DNA from: an uncultured Candidatus Entotheonella sp.
GTDB lineage: Bacteria; Tectomicrobia; Entotheonellia; Entotheonellales; Entotheonellaceae
Direction: 5' to 3'
Assembly (NCBI GenBank): GCA_951828535.1
Contig: OX639990.1
Span: forward strand, 669,300 to 733,299
DNA: 64,000 bases
Translations under genes and position numbers: made by a program
Shown here: positions 1 to 8,978 of the stretch, piece after piece
How the letters are laid out: every line of letters begins with the position of its first letter
How positions within the stretch are numbered: the stretch's first letter is position 1
Notes under the pieces: generated by a model
The model's input: the letters and a program-made list of their open reading frames with translations, nothing else
Told to the model about the DNA's origin: nothing
The model's database searches: none

Positions 1-459
1 GGCGGTGGTGCGGACGTAGCCCACCGCAACCGGACCGCCTTCCGGCAGCGGCATCTCGACGCACCTTTTCACATGGCGTCCATAAAGCCGTGATTGGTCA
101 ATGGTTTGCGGGGCGCCGACTTCTTGCAATTCCGGCGGACGATCAGCGGTGAGAATTAGCAGCGGCACGTGGGCGTAGAACGCCTCCGCAACCGCCGGCG
201 CAAAGTTGAGCGTGGCAGTGCCCGACGTGCCCAGTACTGCCACGGGTTGCCGAGAAGCCTTCGCCTGGCCCAGAGCAAAATATGCCGCCGCACGCTCGTC
301 GAGATGCATCCAGACTTTGATGGCGGGATGATGGTGCAGCAGGACCGCCAGTGGGGTGGAGCGGGAGCCGGGGCAGATACAGGCGTGTTGCAGACCGCAG
401 CGGGCCAATTCATCGACAAAGGCATCAACAAATGTGCGCAGGACACTGGCCTGGGTCAT
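1..459 (-). CDS. menD: MenD, N-terminal part (cut by window edge)
   Basis: This is the first 153 residues of 2-succinyl-5-enolpyruvyl-6-hydroxy-3-cyclohexene-1-carboxylate synthase, the ThDP enzyme that joins isochorismate and 2-oxoglutarate in menaquinone synthesis. Visible family motifs are CPGSRSTPL near residue 29, DERAAAYFALG near 54, GTSGTATLNF near 78 and LTADRPPEL near 101. The ATG overlaps the menF stop as ATGA, so the two genes are translationally coupled. The C-terminal ThDP-binding domain lies beyond the left edge. Confidence 0.95.
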   Translation of the reverse strand, partial: MTQASVLRTFVDAFVDELARCGLQHACICPGSRSTPLAVLLHHHPAIKVWMHLDERAAAYFALGQAKASRQPVAVLGTSGTATLNFAPAVAEAFYAHVPLLILTADRPPELQEVGAPQTIDQSRLYGRHVKRCVEMPLPEGGPVAVGYVRTTA

Positions 460-1883
460 GATGCCGTCTCGCTGAGCGCGGCCAGCATGGGGCGCAGTTT
501 CAGACAGGATTCCTCGTATTCGCTGCGGGGATCCGAACCCTTCACAATACCGCAGCCGGCGTACAGCCAAGCCTCGCTGCCGCGGACCAAAGCCGACCGG
601 ATGCCAACCACGAACTCGCCGCCGTGCGCGTCGATCCAGCCGATCGGCCCTGCATACCAGCCCCGGCTCAAGCGCTCCTGCTCCCGGATCAGGTCGAGCG
701 CCTCAGGGCGGGGCACACCGCCAACGCCAGGCGTGGGATGCAGTTGCGCCACCATATCCAGAATACTGAAACCAGCGGGTAGGGTACCTTGCAACGGCGT
801 GTGCAGGTGCTGAACCTCGGATAGTCGGAGTAGCCGAGGCGCATCGGGAACTTGCAGGGACAGGCAGTTGGACGACAGGGCCTCGCGAAGTGTGCGCACG
901 ACCAAGCCATGTTCGCGGCGATCCTTGTCACTATGAAGCAAGGCTTCCCCAAGTCGGCGGTCCGCGTGCTCGGTGTCACCCCGCGCCGTGGAGCCCGCCA
1001 GGCAATCCACCTGCACGGTCCGGCCTTGCAGGCGGACCAGGCGTTCCGGGGTTGCGCCTATCATGCAGCCGGAACCGGTGTCCAGGGCAAAGAGGGTGCA
1101 ATGCCTATCCGCCGCTGCCAATCGTCGCAACGCTATGTCTACGTCAAAATCGGCTTGCGCCCGAAGGTGCAACTCCCGCGCCAGCACGACTTTCTGTACG
1201 GCGCCCCGCTGAATAGCCTGCACGATGTCTTGCACCTGCTGCTCCCAGGCGCCGAACGGGTCATTCATCGGCACCCACATCGCGGGCTGCCGATCGGCGA
1301 CAGGATCGGCATGGACCGGCATCAATGCCGCCAACTCGCATACGATATCGTCCGTCACAGCATCGGAATCGCAGCCCGCCGAAACCTGCAGATTGATCGT
1401 ACACCAGGCGGCATGTTCAGCAGACATGAAAAAGAACCGCGGGACGATCAGAAGGGCGTCCGGGTACGCTTCCCAGACGGGGTTGGCTGGCGTCGAGGGA
1501 TCGAACGCGAAACCGCCGAGGGCCACGGGGGCCGACAACGGATAGGATGGACAGGTATCGATCTGTGCTTCCGAAACCAGTCGGCGGTAAGCCGCCCTTA
1601 CTTGCGTGAATCGACCCTCGCCGGACCCCATGAGCGAAACGGCAAACCCAACCCCCGCCATGGCCATACCCTCACCGGGTTGGTGCCAAAGGAGGCGTGG
1701 CGGTTGCGCCTGACGAAAAATGGATAGCGGCATAACCGGGGGGCATTCGAAGGTCATACTGACCAGAAGCGAACACCGGTGGCGGGTGGCTTCGATACGG
1801 CCCGCTTCCACAAGAGCGTGAAGTCGAGGCGCCAGCGCATCGGCTTCGAACCGGTTCGGGACAAACGTGTTGGATGGTTTCAT
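456..1883 (-). CDS. menF: Isochorismate synthase MenF
   Basis: The 475-aa protein converts chorismate to isochorismate, the first step toward menaquinone. The C-terminal half carries the chorismate-binding fold: GATPERLVRL, CLAGSTARG and the terminal RGWYAGPIGW...VVGIRSAL block with the usual catalytic Glu/Lys surroundings. The N-terminal 200 residues are the variable domain of the MenF/DhbC/EntC group. Pairing with menD directly downstream supports menaquinone rather than siderophore synthesis. Menaquinone would suit anaerobic or microaerobic respiration, consistent with nirK at 37 kb. No RBS stands out at the start. Confidence 0.93.
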   Translation of the reverse strand: MKPSNTFVPNRFEADALAPRLHALVEAGRIEATRHRCSLLVSMTFECPPVMPLSIFRQAQPPRLLWHQPGEGMAMAGVGFAVSLMGSGEGRFTQVRAAYRRLVSEAQIDTCPSYPLSAPVALGGFAFDPSTPANPVWEAYPDALLIVPRFFFMSAEHAAWCTINLQVSAGCDSDAVTDDIVCELAALMPVHADPVADRQPAMWVPMNDPFGAWEQQVQDIVQAIQRGAVQKVVLARELHLRAQADFDVDIALRRLAAADRHCTLFALDTGSGCMIGATPERLVRLQGRTVQVDCLAGSTARGDTEHADRRLGEALLHSDKDRREHGLVVRTLREALSSNCLSLQVPDAPRLLRLSEVQHLHTPLQGTLPAGFSILDMVAQLHPTPGVGGVPRPEALDLIREQERLSRGWYAGPIGWIDAHGGEFVVGIRSALVRGSEAWLYAGCGIVKGSDPRSEYEESCLKLRPMLAALSETAS

Positions 1884-2051
1884 CGCGGTAAATGGGTAAG
1901 AATTTGCGGGCTGGCAATAGCAAGTGTGCAGAGGAAAAACGCCGGGGAATATCGGATTGGCTTGCGATTCATTGACGTGCTGAAGGAAGTCAAACCGAAA
2001 ACAGGCCCCGGCAGCGGGAGCCGCCTAGGGCCTGCAAAAACGGTGGGACGG

Positions 2052-2288
2052 TTAGTTGCTGGAATTCTCGTCGTCCGTTTTCTCGTCGTCGGTACCCTCG
2101 ACGGGGGACGTGTCTTGCGTCATTTCCGCCTGAGCCACGATTACCTGGGCGTTTTGCTGCGTGTTGGTGGGGTCAGCATTGGCTTGCGTCATGGTGATCT
2201 TCGGCCCGCCACACATGCCGGCAAACGCAACACTCGTAAAGGCCACCAACAGGCCCAACGCCAAAATGAGAGTCAGTACCTTCTTCAC
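2052..2288 (-). CDS. Small secreted acidic protein
   Basis: A 78-aa protein of unknown function. I chose the GTG at 2288 because AAGGAG lies six bases upstream and the N-terminus then becomes MKKVLTLILALGLL, a clean signal peptide ending in VAFA before Gly-Met-Cys-Gly. The mature part is about 55 residues, rich in Asn, Gln, Thr and Asp, with a strongly acidic tail (EGTDDEKTDDENSSN). It has a single Cys just after the cleavage site, but the preceding residues are not a good lipobox. It stands alone between menF and a divergent transporter gene. I recognise no family. Confidence 0.6.
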   Translation of the reverse strand: MKKVLTLILALGLLVAFTSVAFAGMCGGPKITMTQANADPTNTQQNAQVIVAQAEMTQDTSPVEGTDDEKTDDENSSN

Positions 2289-2538
2289 TGTTGTCTCCTT
2301 CTCGCAATTGCGAAATGTGAACATATCTCGTTAACGAGTGACTTGCGGGCGGTAACGTAGCCAAATTTTCTGGCCGTGTCAAGCGCCTCTTATTTGGCTG
2401 TTCGGTTCAAGCCAGCCGCAGCGGCATATGATGCTACAATAACCACCCTCAAACCGCGGCGGGGACAGGCGGCCGGTTGGCGAATGCCGCGGCGCGGCGG
2501 GCGAAAGCGTAAACGGAGTCTTTCCATGGAGGTGGTGC

Positions 2539-3888
2539 ATGCAGTCCAAACCGCTACATACGGTCCGATCCGATGACAAGTCCCTCAAAAGGCGGGCGTT
2601 TCTGGGTGTCTCGGCGACAACCACAGCCGGCCTCGCCGGCATGCTGCTGGCCAGGACGGCCCCCTTGATGGCGCAGGAGCGGGAACTCAAATTGCTGACC
2701 TGGTCCCACTTCGTGCCGGCTTCGGACGCGGAATTGAAGCGGCAGCTCGAAGAGTTCGGCGCCATGTCCGGTGTCAAAGTACGCATGGATCGCGTGGCCC
2801 ACCTGCAGTTGCCGGCCATCATGGCGAGCGAGGTGCAGGGACAGAAGGGACACGACATCACGATTGCCGCCGACGCCAACCCGCATCTGTACTCCAAGCA
2901 CCTGATCAATCTCGACGACCTGCACGACAAGATCGGCCGCCGCGCCGGCGGCTATAGCAACACCATCGTGGGCAAGGGCCGTGACGGCCATTACCGCGCC
3001 CTGCCGTGGTATTTCATCACCGGTCCGCTGGCCTTGCGCACCGACCTGATCGCCGAGATCGGCGAGAACCTGCCGGACACCTGGGAGGACGTGTACCGCA
3101 TTGGCAAGAAGCTGAAGGCCAAGGGCCATCCGGTCGGTTTTCCGCTATCCCACGGCGCCGACGCTAACGGCTCGATGCGCGCCATCATCTGGTGCTGGGG
3201 CGGCAAGCTGGTCGAGGACGACAGCAAGACGGTGGCCTTCAACTCCAGGGAGACCGTCGAGGCGCTCAAGTTCATCAAGGCGCTCTACCAGGATTGCATG
3301 TCAGAAGAGGTGCTGGCCTGGGACGACCGCAATAACAACGTGTGTCTGAATTCCGGCCGGTGCAGTATGATCCTCAACCCGATCAGCGCCTACAACTCGG
3401 CACGGCAGGATAACGCTCTGATTCCGGGTACCGAGCGCCCCATCCACACGGTCATCAACCACATCATGCCGCCAAGGGGACCGGCAGGACGGCACGGACC
3501 GGCGGGGCACATCGGCATCGGCATCTGGAAGTGGTCGAAGGTGCAGGAACTCGCCAAGGAATTTTTCGAATGGCACTTTCAGGAGGAACAACAGGAGAAA
3601 TTCCTGACCGCCAGCCACGGCTACAACCAGCCGTTCCTGAAGGCATTCTCGATGCATCCCATTTATGCCTCCAATCCCAAGTTTTACTTCGCGCCGTACA
3701 TGTCGAGCTATGTTCATGCCATAGGCTGGCCCGGCGTGCCGACCGCAGCGGCGCAGGCGGTGGCGGATCAGTTCATCATCCCCGACGCCGCGGCAGCGCA
3801 CGCAACGGGCCGTATGACGGCGGAGCAGGCAGCGAAAAAGGCAGAGATGCAGATCAAGAGAATCTACCGCCGGCACGCTCGGAGATAG
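2539..3888 (+). CDS. ABC transporter solute-binding protein, family 1 (Tat-exported)
   Basis: A 449-aa extracellular solute-binding protein of the sugar/polyamine type. The N-terminus has a twin-arginine signal (KRRAFLG at residues 17-23, hydrophobic stretch to about 45, then AQ). The mature start ELKLLTWSHFVP and the sequence order are typical of family 1 binding proteins. A strong GGAGG lies just ahead of the ATG. No permease or ATPase gene is adjacent, so it is an orphan or works with subunits encoded elsewhere. The substrate cannot be told from sequence. Export by Tat implies folding or cofactor loading before transport. Confidence 0.88.
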   Translation: MQSKPLHTVRSDDKSLKRRAFLGVSATTTAGLAGMLLARTAPLMAQERELKLLTWSHFVPASDAELKRQLEEFGAMSGVKVRMDRVAHLQLPAIMASEVQGQKGHDITIAADANPHLYSKHLINLDDLHDKIGRRAGGYSNTIVGKGRDGHYRALPWYFITGPLALRTDLIAEIGENLPDTWEDVYRIGKKLKAKGHPVGFPLSHGADANGSMRAIIWCWGGKLVEDDSKTVAFNSRETVEALKFIKALYQDCMSEEVLAWDDRNNNVCLNSGRCSMILNPISAYNSARQDNALIPGTERPIHTVINHIMPPRGPAGRHGPAGHIGIGIWKWSKVQELAKEFFEWHFQEEQQEKFLTASHGYNQPFLKAFSMHPIYASNPKFYFAPYMSSYVHAIGWPGVPTAAAQAVADQFIIPDAAAAHATGRMTAEQAAKKAEMQIKRIYRRHARR

Positions 3889-3926
3889 CACGGAGACCGT
3901 TTAGCACGGCAAATTCGGCCGCCGAG

Positions 3927-4349
3927 CTACTCTGCCGACTGCTCTTGCTGCCCCTGCACGTTGGCGAGCAAGGCGTCGATGCGACGCTGCAATTCGCGGC
4001 TGGTTTCGACCAGGGTGCGCAGGGTGGCGTTTCGCTCCTCCTGCACGCCGATTTGTTGGAACAGCATGTCGTGCATCTGCGTGCCAAGCGCCGAGACGCT
4101 CTTGACACGGGATTCGAGAGAGATGAGACCGTCCTCAAGCCGTTTCAAGGAGCCTCGGTTCGTCTGAATTTCGGGTTTGACGCCGGTGACTTCTTCCGAC
4201 AGCGCTTTGAAATGCGCGTTGAACTCAGCCCGCAACTCGGCAATCTTGCCGTTGAACCCGGCGTTGAGGTAAAGGGCAGCACCGACAACGACGATACAAA
4301 CGATGACGAAGCCGATGCCGCGGCTCCGGGATGGCCTGGCGTCCTGCAT
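3927..4349 (-). CDS. Membrane-anchored coiled-coil protein
   Basis: A 140-aa protein of unknown function. The start at 4349 follows AGGAG by eight bases; upstream in-frame ATGs lack a site. Residues about 12-29 form one transmembrane helix with an Arg-rich cytoplasmic side (RPSRSRG), and residues 35-130 are heptad-rich helix with many Glu, Lys, Leu and Val, ending in a Gln-rich tail. This is the layout of small signal-anchored periplasmic coiled-coil proteins. It lies tail to tail with the solute-binding protein gene, 38 bases apart, and head to head with the methyltransferase gene. Confidence 0.6.
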   Translation of the reverse strand: MQDARPSRSRGIGFVIVCIVVVGAALYLNAGFNGKIAELRAEFNAHFKALSEEVTGVKPEIQTNRGSLKRLEDGLISLESRVKSVSALGTQMHDMLFQQIGVQEERNATLRTLVETSRELQRRIDALLANVQGQQEQSAE

Positions 4350-4464
4350 GAGATGCGCTCCTGTTTTCATGCTGGGATGATGAGTTCCGAGAACCAAAAT
4401 GTGGGGCGCAACTATCACAGTCCCGTCACATCGTGTCAAGGCGCGGGACGAGAAGGGAGGGCGC

Positions 4465-5283
4465 ATGGCGGGCAGGCCGCACCAAGGTGAGGTGGCCGGG
4501 ACGCACTGGGACCCGAATCAATACCTGAAATTTGCCGACCACCGCCTGCGCCCGGCGCTGGAATTGCTGGGCCGGGTGCCCCTCGCCGCGCCGCGCGTGA
4601 TCTATGACCTGGGCTGCGGTTCCGGGCATGTCACCCGCTTGATGTCCCAACAGTGGCCCTCCGCCACCGTGTATGGCGTCGACCAATCCCCGGAAATGCT
4701 GGCCCAAGCTGCCGCCGAACCGTCGTCGGTGCACTGGCTCGAGGCCGATATCCGCAACTGGGTGCCGCACGAGCCCCCCGACCTGATTTACACCAACGCC
4801 ACCCTGCAATGGCTTGATGGCCACCGAGACTTGTTCCCGCGTCTGATGGGCTACGTCAACCCTGGCGGCTGCCTGGCCGTGCAGATGCCGCTAAGCTGGG
4901 ACATGCCGTCGCACCGCTTGATGCGGCACACCCTCGAGCACGGCGGACCCAACGGCACACCTGTCGGCGACACAACCGTGCTTGCCGCGGTGCGGCGCAA
5001 ATGGGTCGAGGACGCCGAGCTTTACTACGACCTTCTGCACCCACTTGGGCAGCGGCTGGACATTTGGGAAACGGAGTATCTTCAGGTTTTGACGGGCGAG
5101 GACCCAGTGTTGGAGTGGGTCAAAGGCACCGGCTTGCGTCCAATTCTGAACGGCCTGCGAGAGGCCGACCGGCGGGTATTTCTCGGCGCCTACCAACAGG
5201 CGCTGCGCGACGCGTATCCGCAGAGGCCGGGGGGGCAGACCCTGTACCCCTTTCGGCGTCTGTTCATCGTCGCGCAGGCGTGA
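4465..5283 (+). CDS. tam: Trans-aconitate 2-methyltransferase-like SAM methyltransferase
   Basis: The 272-aa protein is a class I SAM methyltransferase closest to Tam, which methylates trans-aconitate to relieve aconitase inhibition. It has the Tam-type N-terminus WDPNQYLKFADHRLRPA, SAM motif I DLGCGSGHVTRL, VDQSPEML as the acidic loop, and NATLQWLDGH as motif IV with the Tam-specific NAxLQW. Length is near the E. coli enzyme (252 aa). The ATG at 4465 follows GGGAGG at a slightly short spacing; an in-frame ATG at 4399 is possible. Assignment is by motif only, so another small acid could be the substrate. Confidence 0.82.
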   Translation: MAGRPHQGEVAGTHWDPNQYLKFADHRLRPALELLGRVPLAAPRVIYDLGCGSGHVTRLMSQQWPSATVYGVDQSPEMLAQAAAEPSSVHWLEADIRNWVPHEPPDLIYTNATLQWLDGHRDLFPRLMGYVNPGGCLAVQMPLSWDMPSHRLMRHTLEHGGPNGTPVGDTTVLAAVRRKWVEDAELYYDLLHPLGQRLDIWETEYLQVLTGEDPVLEWVKGTGLRPILNGLREADRRVFLGAYQQALRDAYPQRPGGQTLYPFRRLFIVAQA

Positions 5284-5291
5284 GGCGGGGC

Positions 5292-5717
5292 TTAGTTGCG
5301 AAGCAGGCCGTAGACCCGCTGCGGGCGCACCAGCACACCCACGGCTCCCTGGTCTACCATGGCGCGGTCGTAACCTTCCCAGTCCGGATGTTCGTGGTCG
5401 CCGCAGGCGCGAAACATGTCGCGAAACAAAACCCGCATTTTCTCGGACTCGGTGTTGGCGTAATCAAACAGTTCCACCTCACCTTCCACGGTCACCCAAC
5501 TGCGCCAGTCCTTGCATACCGCGAGCACGGTACAGCGCGGATCGCGGCGCAGGTTGCGCACCTTGGCGGATTTTCCATACACTGCCACGAACACCGCCCT
5601 GTCCTGATACGCCCCGCAATAAACAATGCTGTTCTGAGCGGCGCCGTTGCGTTGGTGGGTGGTCACGATGCCCCAGTGATGACGTTCGAGAAACGGGCGG
5701 GCCTGTGCAAAATCCAT
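5292..5717 (-). CDS. Pyridoxamine 5'-phosphate oxidase-like flavin/F420 split-barrel protein
   Basis: A 141-aa single-domain split beta-barrel protein of the PNPOx-like superfamily. The pattern ARPFLERHHWGIVTTHQRNG followed by AVYGKSAKVRNLRRDPRC and VTVEGEVELFD is that of PPOX-class oxidoreductases that bind FMN, F420 or haem degradation products. An LLM-type enzyme at 34.8 kb would be consistent with F420 use, but that is inference. The start at 5717 is set by AAGGAG seven bases upstream. It sits 32 bases downstream of the CoA-transferase family gene on the same strand, a likely two-gene operon. Confidence 0.8.
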   Translation of the reverse strand: MDFAQARPFLERHHWGIVTTHQRNGAAQNSIVYCGAYQDRAVFVAVYGKSAKVRNLRRDPRCTVLAVCKDWRSWVTVEGEVELFDYANTESEKMRVLFRDMFRACGDHEHPDWEGYDRAMVDQGAVGVLVRPQRVYGLLRN

Positions 5718-5749
5718 TCTGAGTCTCCTTTTGTATGCTGCGGTGTTGC

Positions 5750-6892
5750 CTACGCGACAGCTCCAGCGGCGCGCAGTTGGACAATTTCTTCCTGAGAAAA
5801 GCCCCAATCCCGGAAACCTTCCTCGGTGTGTTGACCCGGAGCTGCAGGTGAGCTTTGGATGCGCGCCGGGGTGCGGCTAAAGCGCGGTGCCGGCGCCGGC
5901 TGCGTGACGCCATCCACCTCCACGAACGTCTGACGAACGACGTTGTGGGGATGCCGAGGCGCCTCGTCGAGGTCGAGGACCGGCGCAAAGCAGACGTCCG
6001 TACCTTCCAGGATGTCGCACCACTGCTGGCGGCTCTTGGTGCGGAAGAGTTTCGACAGGCGCTCCTTGAGTTCGGGCCACCGATGGCGCTCCATCTGGGG
6101 CGGCAGGTCCTCGTCGGACAAGCCGAGGCGGTCCAGCAGATCGGCGTAGAACTTGGCCTCGATAGCGGCGATGGAAATGTATTTGCCATCGGCGGTTTCG
6201 TAGGCATCATAGAAATGGGCGCCGCCGTCCAGCAGGTTCTCGCCCCGACGGTTGTCCATCCGCCCGGCGGCATACATGCCATAGGTGGAAGCCATCAGCG
6301 ACGCGGCGCCGTCCACCATGGCGGCGTCCACCACCTGCCCCTTGCCCGAACTACGGGTTTCCAGAAGCGCCGCGACGATGCCCAATGCCAAGTACAGCGC
6401 CCCACCGCCGAAATCGCCAACCAGATTGAGAGGCGGCGTCGGTGGCTGTCCCGGTCTGCCAATGGCGTGAGCGGCGCCGGTCAGGCTGATGTAGTTGATA
6501 TCGTGCCCCGCTGCCTGCGCCAACGGGCCTTCCTGTCCCCATCCGGTCACACGGCCAAAAACGAGCCGCGGGTTGCGGGCCAGGCATGTCTCGGGGCCAA
6601 GCCCCAGCCGCTCCATGACACCGGGCCGAAAGCCTTCGATCAGCGCATCCGCCTGATCCAGCAGACGCCGCACGGCATCCAGTCCCTGGGCATTCTTCAG
6701 ATCCACCGCAAGCGAGCGGCGGCTGCGCTCCATCACCGCATGGCGCGGCGACACCGGAATACCCAGGTTGGACGGCTGCAGGCGGTCGATGCGAAGAATC
6801 TCCGCCCCCATATCGGCAAGCAGCATCGCGCACATGGGCGCCGGTCCGATGCCACCGAATTCAATGATTTTCACGCCGTTAAGCGGACCCAT
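5750..6892 (-). CDS. Alpha-methylacyl-CoA racemase-like CaiB/BaiF family protein
   Basis: A 380-aa member of the family III CoA-transferase fold. Specific features point to the racemase branch: [11 protein letters not shown] around residues 127-137 and [12 protein letters not shown] around 156-167 place a His (130) and Asp (160) at the same 30-residue spacing as the catalytic pair of alpha-methylacyl-CoA racemase. Such enzymes invert the 2-methyl centre of branched acyl-CoAs so they can enter beta-oxidation. The ATG at 6892 follows AAAGGAG. The N-terminal [19 protein letters not shown] is the usual family start. Substrate is not determined. Confidence 0.88.
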   Translation of the reverse strand: MGPLNGVKIIEFGGIGPAPMCAMLLADMGAEILRIDRLQPSNLGIPVSPRHAVMERSRRSLAVDLKNAQGLDAVRRLLDQADALIEGFRPGVMERLGLGPETCLARNPRLVFGRVTGWGQEGPLAQAAGHDINYISLTGAAHAIGRPGQPPTPPLNLVGDFGGGALYLALGIVAALLETRSSGKGQVVDAAMVDGAASLMASTYGMYAAGRMDNRRGENLLDGGAHFYDAYETADGKYISIAAIEAKFYADLLDRLGLSDEDLPPQMERHRWPELKERLSKLFRTKSRQQWCDILEGTDVCFAPVLDLDEAPRHPHNVVRQTFVEVDGVTQPAPAPRFSRTPARIQSSPAAPGQHTEEGFRDWGFSQEEIVQLRAAGAVA

Positions 6893-7053
6893 TGGCTCTC
6901 CTTTACCGCGAACACCCATTTTGATCATCATACGCGGCGGTGTCGTTGCGGACAAGACCCAGGCGGACGCGTTTGACAAACCCAAAGGGTGAAAATACAG
7001 TTGCCTGGGCTGCCTCCCGATAAGCATATCAGAGGGGTTTTCGCATGCCTATG

Positions 7054-8535
7054 GAGCCTCTTGCAGAATTACGAAACGACTGGATTTATTGCAGATTGGA
7101 GTAGGATGACTTTGGCTGGGACAGGCCGACCCTCCTGAGTATCATGGTGTCCTCCACAGACCTCATGACGAGGAGAGCGGCCATGCCCCTGCGCGAGACT
7201 CTATCGAACTATTGGTATGCCTTTCAACAAGAACTGTTCCCCAGACTCGAAATGGAGTTTGGCCCCCTGAGCGGGCGCTATGGACTCTTTGTTGCGGTCC
7301 TCGAGTTCGTGCGCCTCGAAATCCTTTTGCCGTCCATGTCCAGCTTGCCAGGCCGGCCACCGCAGGATCGCGCCGCACTGGCGCGCGCCTTCATTGCCAA
7401 GGCGGTCTTCGACATCCCGACGACGCGGGCCCTCATCGAACGTCTGCGGGTTGACCAGACACTTCAGCGCCTGTGCGGCTTCAGCAGCGCCTGCCGACTT
7501 CCGAGCGAGGCCACGTTCTCACGCGGCTTTGCCGAATTCGCCGACAGCGCCCTGGTTAGCCGTCTGCACGAGGCGCTGGTTACGCGGACGATGAAGGGCC
7601 ACTTGGTCGGGCATATCTCGCGCGATGCCACGGCAATCGCGGGCCGTGAAAAGCCGCTGCCGAAGGTGCCTGGCGCACGCCGAACGAAGCGCCAGCGAGG
7701 GCGCCCGCGAAAGGGTGAACAACGGCCCAAGGAACCCACCCGCCTGCAACGTCAGTTAGCCATGACGCTGCCGCAAATGTTGGACGAGTTGCCAAAGCCG
7801 TGCGACGTCGGAGTGCGGACAAACGCCAAGGGCGCGTTTGAAAAGTGGGTCGGCTACAAGCTGCACGTCGACGCCGCCGATGGCGGCGTGCCGGTGAGTT
7901 GTATTTTGACCTCGGCGTCGCTGCATGACTCACAAGCAGCCATCCCATTGGCACGTCTGACGGCTGGGCGGGTTAACAACCTCTACGACCTGATGGACGC
8001 AGCTTACGACGCTGAGGAGATACGGGCCTACAGTCGAAACCTCGGCCACGTGCCGATCATCGACTTCAACCCCCGGGGATCGGGCGGGCGAGGCGAAGCG
8101 ATCAAGCGCGAAGCAACGGCACGCCGCGCTCTTGGCTATGTTTTTCCGGAACAGCGGCGCTACCACGAACGCACGACCGTCGAGCGGGTGTATGCGCGGC
8201 TCAAGGAGGAGTTCGGCGGTCGTCATGTTCGGGTACGGGGGCACGCGAAGGTGCTATGCCACCTCATGTTGGGCATCCTTGCGCTGGCGGTCAGCCAGCT
8301 GATGCACCTGCTGCCACCGCTCTGATGGAGCTTGTTCGCCCGACATCACTGCAACACCGCCCTCATGGAGGGCCGGGGACAACCTTGCCCACAGGTCGTA
8401 GAACCTGCTCCAACTGGACACCGAGGTAACTCTTGCAGCACGTTCCTTAAGCCTTCATGCCTATTGCGGCTCAAGGCGACGCTTCGTGCTTCCGTAGCCG
8501 AGCCTGCAGTTGCTCATGAATTTTGCAAGAGGCTC
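7054..8535 (+). mobile_element. Complete insertion sequence (IS1182-like, 1482 bp)
   Basis: Inverted ends GAGCCTCTTGCAGAATT (7054-7070) and its near-perfect complement (8519-8535, one mismatch) enclose one transposase gene. Each end is directly followed by TATG (7050-7053 and 8536-8539), which looks like a 4-bp target duplication. The element therefore appears intact and was acquired by transposition. The family is judged from the transposase only. Confidence 0.82.
7183..8325 (+). CDS. IS transposase (DDE, DUF772-type N-terminus)
   Basis: A 380-aa transposase filling the IS. The N-terminal part (GRPPQDRAALARAFIAKAV..PTTRALIERLRVD..LRRLCG-like) is the DUF772 domain of IS1182/IS5-group enzymes. 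Catalytic acidic residues are suggested by HISRDATAIAG, YDLMDAAYDAEEI and the C-terminal ERTTVERVYARLKEEFGGR. The ATG at 7183 is preceded by AGGAG at seven bases; ATGs at 7144 and 7165 are in frame but lack a site. The gene is open from end to end, so the element may be active. Confidence 0.85.
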   Translation: MPLRETLSNYWYAFQQELFPRLEMEFGPLSGRYGLFVAVLEFVRLEILLPSMSSLPGRPPQDRAALARAFIAKAVFDIPTTRALIERLRVDQTLQRLCGFSSACRLPSEATFSRGFAEFADSALVSRLHEALVTRTMKGHLVGHISRDATAIAGREKPLPKVPGARRTKRQRGRPRKGEQRPKEPTRLQRQLAMTLPQMLDELPKPCDVGVRTNAKGAFEKWVGYKLHVDAADGGVPVSCILTSASLHDSQAAIPLARLTAGRVNNLYDLMDAAYDAEEIRAYSRNLGHVPIIDFNPRGSGGRGEAIKREATARRALGYVFPEQRRYHERTTVERVYARLKEEFGGRHVRVRGHAKVLCHLMLGILALAVSQLMHLLPPL

Positions 8536-8611
8536 TATGTAGAATATTCGCAGCAATTTAAGGCGTCGGACAAAGAAGAGCATCCCAGCGGCCCTGCGCC
8601 TGCGTTGGCGT

Positions 8612-8710
8612 AACGCCCAATCCCCCTTGTCAGGGGGGCCTTGCAGGTGTTGTCCTTGAGCCCTTGCGGCTTTCACAAATTCCCCCCTGATAAGGGGGGC
8701 AAGGGGCGTT
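8612..8710. repeat. MITE-like palindromic intergenic element (about 99 bp)
   Basis: The left part (8612-8640) reads AACGCCC then CCCCCTTGTCAGGGGGG. The right part (8678-8710) is its inverted copy, ending GGGCGTT. Each arm is itself a near-palindrome, so the whole can fold as two hairpins or one long cruciform. There is no coding potential of its own. It lies between the IS and the exporter genes. Nothing else recognisable is seen between 8540 and 8978. Confidence 0.65.
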
Positions 8711-8978
8711 CGATCCCCGACAACAAACCTCTGGCCGAAAAGGCACGTCAGAACCGCAAAAACCCAGCCCCCGCAGAACCCATGTGCCGGATCGAGGTCC
8801 TGCAAAACAAACGCCGCGGTCGCGAACGATCTCAACGGGGCGCATCACAACATGGCGCGTAGATAGGCCAGACATACGAGCGCAAACCGCTCTAAGACAA
8901 CTCTTCCCTGAATACGACTGAGACCATCCATTGACACACATTCCTGTTGGATTCGCGTCCGCACCGGAGCCGCAAGCG

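Noticed and set aside
8461-8835. A 124-codon minus-strand frame across the palindromic element
   Set aside because: It is a translation of the repeat itself (PLIRGEFVKAARA-type), a common artefact of such elements.
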